Source: an uncultured Bacteroidota bacterium (GTDB taxonomy: Bacteria; Bacteroidota; Bacteroidia; 2-12-FULL-35-15). Taken from it: 18,113 nucleotides of DNA. The stretch covers positions 1-18,113 of the forward strand of contig CAISYK010001015.1 in NCBI GenBank assembly GCA_903889605.1. Reading direction: 5' to 3'. The notes under the pieces were generated by a model, which saw only the letters and a list, made by a program, of their open reading frames with translations, did not search any database and had not been told where the DNA came from. This document shows, piece after piece, positions 14,479 through 18,113 of the stretch. Position 1 is the stretch's first letter. Each line of letters opens with the position of its first letter. A program made the translations under genes and the position numbers.

Positions 14479-17358
14479 TTATTTTTTCTTCTTATCTTTT
14501 TCTTTTGTAAATAAATCAGCAGTATATTTTTCGTATAATTCAAATAAGAACTCCATTCGTTTGGCTTCGTTTATAAATGGTTGAGAACGATAAGCAAGAT
14601 CAACAGCTTTGTCTAATTCATTATGCGCTTTTAACAATGTTGGCGGCATTGTCAATGGGTCGTATAAATCAGCCAATGAACTTTTAGGGAATTCTAATCT
14701 TGCATCAATTACTTTTTGCGCTTTTTCTTCAATAGATTTTATTTGTTTACTAGTTGGGGTTTCTGGAAATGGAAAGTTGTTGTATACTATACCAGAGGAA
14801 TATGAAATATCGCTTTTCATTCGACCTGAAATTTGTTTTAACCAAGCGTTGTGCATAACAGAACTTAAAATACTAAAGGCAAATAATGATGCATCTGGAA
14901 CCATATAAATCTTATTACTAGCAATAGTTGTTTTGGATACATAACCCACAGGGATATAATTTCTATTTTCAGATGAAACTTCAGGTAATGCCAAATAATC
15001 AGATTTTGTTTGTCTTATTTCTCCGAACAACATTGGTGTGGAAGCATCTTTTTGCGTTGTAGGTCTATTACTTTCTAATCTATTCTTTCTTACTTTTTCT
15101 ATTCGGTCCATTATCAATGGCATGCTTTTTATTCCTGTAGGATTAGCATCAACTAACCATAAACACCAGCGTTCAACATTATTCAGAAATTCGTAGCCTC
15201 CAATAAACCTTCTAAAATATATTTTTGAATTAGGTTCCTTACTTACAAATATTTCCTTTTCTTCTTTTGTAAACAAAAAATAACCTCCATCATTTGGCAT
15301 ACTTCCTTTTATCATTTCTGAAACTTTGCAAATTGGTGTTCTTCTTTTTATCACAAAATTGTCTTTGCCTTCAAGTAAATAAGGATTAATATTTTTCACT
15401 TTCAATTCGTGTGGTTCACCTTTAATATTATCATATTCAAATAAACGTTTTTCCGGAACATCAAAATTTGCAAATCCGATAATTACAACATGAACAGCGG
15501 CATTTCCTTTTGCTTCATTGCTCCAACTAAATGTACGATGGGCAAAATGAATTTTAATTTTATAATGATTAAAAAGTAAATTCCACAAAATTCCAACTTG
15601 CTCTCCTTGTGCAATAGAATTGGTAGAAACAAAAGCAACTTTAGTATTTGTGTTTTGTATTATTTGAGCAGCTTTTACATACCAAGCTGCGACATAATCC
15701 ATAACTCCAGCACCTTTTACACCAGAAAATATTATTTCTAAATCTACTTTTTGTTGTATGTTTTGTAAGCTCTTTCCAATAAAAGGAGGGTTTCCTAAAA
15801 TATAATTGTATTTACTTTTTCCAACTAAAGCACCTTGCACTTGGCAAGTAGGATTATGATTAACTTGTTTTGAATAAATATTTAAGGTTTCGTATAGGGC
15901 ATCATCTTCTTTTACTTCAAATATATTAGTAACATTTGCAGTAATGTCATACTGTTTAGTGTTATCTAAATTATTCCAATCAATTCTTAAAGCATTTCCA
16001 TGAACAATGTTAGCCGCTTTTTTTAAAGGCAGACGAACAAAGTACTGCCCAAACTCATTGCTGATAAGCATATTCATTTGGTGATCCATTAACCACATTG
16101 CAACTTCAGCAATTCTTGCCGGAAATTCTTCGTATTCAATTCCGGACATCATATCTACATCAAGCCAAATAATTTCCCGAACATCTAAAAAGCCCTGTCC
16201 GGTTTTATTTATTGAACGTAAAATTTCAATTTCCAAAAGCCTTAGTTCTCTGTAAGTGATTACAAGAAAATTTCCGCAGCCGCACGCAGGGTCAAGGAAT
16301 TTAAGTGTACTTATTTTTTTGTGGAATTCAGGCAGTTTGTTTTTGTTTCCTTTTATTGATTCGAATTCTTTCCAAAGGTCATCAAGAAATAACGGCTTAA
16401 TCAGTTTTAAAATATTTGTTTCGCTTGTATAATGTGCACCAAGGTTTCTTCGCTCGGTTGGATTCATTACACTTTGAAACATGGAACCAAAAATTGCGGG
16501 AGATATTTTGCTCCAGTCAATATAACAACAGTCTAATAATGCTTGCCGCATTTTAGAATCGAAACTTGCTGTGGGTAAAACCTCTTCAAATAACTTCCCG
16601 TTTACGTATGGAAAGTCATTCAATTGTTCGTCAAGATTTTTAAAACGCTTTTCCTTCGATGTGTTTAATACTTGAAACAGTTCCTGCAGTTTTGCAGCAA
16701 GGTCGCTTCCGTCTTCATTGGATCGATGTTCAATGTAGTCCTGAAATTGTTGTTTGTTGAAAATTGTTGTATCCTCTGAGAATAAACAAAATAGAAGCCG
16801 AACTAAATATACTTCCAATGGGTGTCCATCATAACCGATTTCTTTCAAACGGTCGTGAAGTTTCCCCATTAACTCTGCGGCTTTAATGTTTGCAGGATCT
16901 TGCTCTTTATAAACCTTTTTTTGATAGCCTAAAATGTATCCGAAATGCTGAACATTGTTTACAAATTCCGTTAGTTTAAACTCAACAGTCCTTTCTTCCT
17001 CAAGATCGAAAAGTCTAAAGTTTTCAAAGTCAGAAATTAGAATGTATTTCGGTAATTCATGTTGTTTAAGTCCATGCAGGTAGTCTTTGGCTTGTTGATA
17101 TGCTTTGTCGAGGTTTTTACCTCTACTTTTCATTTCTATTAAAATTGTTCCCTTCCAAAGCAGGTCAATGTAACCATCTTTCTCGTCAAGTTTTTTTACT
17201 CGATGCTCAAAAGTCGAAACCTTTTTACTGCTGATACCGAATACGTTAAAGAACTCAACCAAAAAAGGTTTCGCATCTGCTTCTTCATTGTGAGTGTCTG
17301 CCCACTCTTTGGAAAAGAATAATGCTCTGTCTTTTATTTCATTCCAACTTAATGCCAT
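14479..17358 (-). CDS. MmeI-like type IIG restriction-modification enzyme
   Basis: The 959-residue protein joins nuclease, adenine methyltransferase and target recognition in one chain, close to the length of MmeI. The N-terminal PD-(D/E)xK nuclease shows Asp65 in DGYIDLLWKG and Glu75-x-Lys77 in LIEMKSRGK, the spacing D-x9-E-x-K known for MmeI. A helical connector follows (about 155-300). The methyltransferase domain has motif I DPACGCGNFL at 356-365, binding S-adenosylmethionine, and motif IV GNPPF at 522-526, the form used by N6-adenine methyltransferases. The target-recognition domain occupies roughly 640-850 and a helical C-terminus follows. Such enzymes methylate one strand of their site and cut some 20 bases away, often without a separate methylase. 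All catalytic motifs are intact, so it is probably active. The recognition site cannot be predicted by eye. It is followed by the DUF3024 gene after 8 bases. Confidence 0.92.
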   Translation of the reverse strand: MALSWNEIKDRALFFSKEWADTHNEEADAKPFLVEFFNVFGISSKKVSTFEHRVKKLDEKDGYIDLLWKGTILIEMKSRGKNLDKAYQQAKDYLHGLKQHELPKYILISDFENFRLFDLEEERTVEFKLTEFVNNVQHFGYILGYQKKVYKEQDPANIKAAELMGKLHDRLKEIGYDGHPLEVYLVRLLFCLFSEDTTIFNKQQFQDYIEHRSNEDGSDLAAKLQELFQVLNTSKEKRFKNLDEQLNDFPYVNGKLFEEVLPTASFDSKMRQALLDCCYIDWSKISPAIFGSMFQSVMNPTERRNLGAHYTSETNILKLIKPLFLDDLWKEFESIKGNKNKLPEFHKKISTLKFLDPACGCGNFLVITYRELRLLEIEILRSINKTGQGFLDVREIIWLDVDMMSGIEYEEFPARIAEVAMWLMDHQMNMLISNEFGQYFVRLPLKKAANIVHGNALRIDWNNLDNTKQYDITANVTNIFEVKEDDALYETLNIYSKQVNHNPTCQVQGALVGKSKYNYILGNPPFIGKSLQNIQQKVDLEIIFSGVKGAGVMDYVAAWYVKAAQIIQNTNTKVAFVSTNSIAQGEQVGILWNLLFNHYKIKIHFAHRTFSWSNEAKGNAAVHVVIIGFANFDVPEKRLFEYDNIKGEPHELKVKNINPYLLEGKDNFVIKRRTPICKVSEMIKGSMPNDGGYFLFTKEEKEIFVSKEPNSKIYFRRFIGGYEFLNNVERWCLWLVDANPTGIKSMPLIMDRIEKVRKNRLESNRPTTQKDASTPMLFGEIRQTKSDYLALPEVSSENRNYIPVGYVSKTTIASNKIYMVPDASLFAFSILSSVMHNAWLKQISGRMKSDISYSSGIVYNNFPFPETPTSKQIKSIEEKAQKVIDARLEFPKSSLADLYDPLTMPPTLLKAHNELDKAVDLAYRSQPFINEAKRMEFLFELYEKYTADLFTKEKDKKKK

Positions 17359-17462
17359 ATTTTAATTTGTCAAGGTGCTAAATTAATTAATAAAATCGCT
17401 ATTTCTATCATAATCGCGGCAGTGCAGATTATTTATTCGATACGACCATTTACAGATTATAC

Positions 17463-17501
17463 AAAAAAAGGTGTCCTTCAATTGAAGAACACCTTTTTTT
17501 T
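17463..17501 (-). terminator. Intrinsic terminator of the DEAD-box helicase gene
   Basis: GGTGT pairs with ACACC, then after one mismatched pair CTTC pairs with GAAG around an AATT centre, spanning 17469-17494. The hairpin is flanked by seven As on the left and eight Ts on the right, so it can work in both directions. It starts 39 bases after the helicase stop codon on the minus strand, with a run of seven Us at the end of the RNA. It insulates the restriction-modification unit downstream. Confidence 0.82.
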
Positions 17502-17540
17502 ATTGTAAAGCCTCACTATTAAGAGGGGTAATGAAGATGA

Positions 17541-18113
17541 TTAAAAGGATTTTCTCGGACGTTTTTCACGTGAAAAATTACTTTTTCTTTCTCCTGATTC
17601 GCTGGATGATTTTTTTGCAGAACCTCCTTTGTCAGAACGGTCGCTGTAGCTTTTGCGCTCACCGGAACTGTTTCCGCTGTCGCTGGTTCTTTTTGCATAT
17701 CCGCTTCTTTCGGAACGGTCGCCGTAGCTTTTACGCTCGCCTGAGCCGGAACCTGATCCATAACTCTTACGTTCACCTGAACCGCTGCCGCTTCTGGATG
17801 AATAACCGCCTCTGTCTCCGCTTCTTTCTCCGCCTCTGTCCGAACGATTACCATAACTTTTGCGTTCACCGAAACTGTTGCCGCCAGAACCTCCGCCGTA
17901 AGAACGTTTTTCTCCGGCATTGTCTCCGCGGGATTCAATACGCACATTGCGGTTATTGTATTGTATATTTTTAAATGTACCGCTGATAATTTCAGCTGCT
18001 TCTGTTTTTACTTCAACAAAAGAAAAACTGCTTTTCACATCAATGTTTACAATTAAATCCATCGATACGCCGGACACTTCGCTGATATATTCTTTCATGG
18101 TGCTGCTGTCCAA
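17541..18113 (-). CDS. DEAD-box RNA helicase, C-terminal part (DbpA-type RNA-binding domain and repeat tail)
   Basis: Only the last 190 codons are in the window; the frame runs on past the right edge, so the helicase core is not seen. The first visible codon, TTG, is an internal leucine rather than a start. Residues about 5-63 of the fragment (MKEYISEVSGVSMDLIVNID, then SFSFVEVKTEAAEII and NRNVRIE) match the DbpA-type RNA-binding domain (RRM-like) found at the end of DEAD-box helicases in Bacteroidota. The remaining 125 residues are a disordered, basic tail rich in Gly, Ser, Arg and Lys with repeated GERKSYG units, ending in RPRKSF. Such helicases help ribosome assembly or RNA turnover, and the tail probably adds RNA binding. 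Assignment as a helicase rests on the RNA-binding domain and tail alone. A clear terminator follows at 17463-17501. Confidence 0.83.
   Translation of the reverse strand: MDSSTMKEYISEVSGVSMDLIVNIDVKSSFSFVEVKTEAAEIISGTFKNIQYNNRNVRIESRGDNAGEKRSYGGGSGGNSFGERKSYGNRSDRGGERSGDRGGYSSRSGSGSGERKSYGSGSGSGERKSYGDRSERSGYAKRTSDSGNSSGERKSYSDRSDKGGSAKKSSSESGERKSNFSREKRPRKSF
17560..17905 (-). repeat. Imperfect GERKSYG-coding repeats in the helicase tail
   Basis: Within the helicase tail the peptide unit GERKSYG, spaced by Gly/Ser/Arg-rich linkers such as NRSDRGG and DRSERSG, recurs about five times with small changes (GERKSYS, GERKSNF). At the DNA level the units appear on the plus strand as near copies of AACTTTTGCGTTCACC at about 17645-17663, 17724-17741, 17760-17777 and 17852-17870. 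The copies differ at silent positions, so the array is not freshly duplicated, but it could still change length by slippage or recombination. Confidence 0.75.

Noticed and set aside
17378..17385. TAATTTAG on the minus strand ahead of the MmeI-like gene as a -7 promoter box
   Set aside because: It departs from TAnnTTTG at one fixed position and has no -33 element at suitable spacing, so I do not list it as a promoter.

Overview
The window looks like a chromosomal segment of a Bacteroidota bacterium. Two secreted proteins carry C-terminal sorting domains of the type IX secretion system (YPNP motif, then a C-terminal beta-sandwich ending in a short basic tail). A DUF5606 protein, typical of Bacteroidota, lies at the left edge. 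Two TAnnTTTG boxes match the -7 element of Bacteroidota promoters. The DNA is AT-rich and genes lack clear Shine-Dalgarno sites. I cannot name a genus.

Layout. 1-397 (-): start of a DUF5606 gene cut by the window edge. 521-3439 (-): large secreted subtilisin-like (S8) peptidase with a T9SS sorting domain. 3440-4130: long gap holding a 206-base nested palindromic element, then an operator-like palindrome beside a -7 box. 4131-7457 (+): PadR regulator, secreted transglutaminase-like protein and PspC-domain membrane protein, probably one regulated unit. 7650-10118 (-): RND/MMPL exporter of the HAE3 type, convergent with the PspC gene. 10315-12222 (-): secreted or periplasmic S9 peptidase resembling DPP5. 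12439-12681 (-): remnant that reads as the C-terminus of a SWIM zinc-finger protein, abutting and slightly overlapping the 3' end of a T9SS-secreted beta-propeller gene (12674-13978, -). 14123-17358 (-): two-gene unit of an MmeI-like type IIG restriction-modification enzyme and a DUF3024 protein. 17463-17501: intrinsic terminator. 17541-18113 (-): 3' end of a DEAD-box RNA helicase gene (DbpA-type RNA-binding domain plus a Gly/Ser/Arg-rich repeat tail), cut by the right edge.

How the genes fit together. Much of the window serves the cell envelope and protein secretion: two T9SS cargos, an exported S9 peptidase, a signal-peptide transglutaminase-like protein, a PspC-type membrane protein and an RND exporter. 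The PadR unit looks like a self-regulated envelope-response module with an unexpected transglutaminase-like gene in the middle. The MmeI-like/DUF3024 pair is the clearest defence or accessory element. The SWIM remnant and the palindromic element show past rearrangement and repeat activity. I saw no tRNA, rRNA, CRISPR array or complete insertion sequence. No wholly new multi-gene system is evident; the best leads are the palindromic element, the PadR/transglutaminase/PspC unit, the MmeI/DUF3024 pair and the SWIM remnant.
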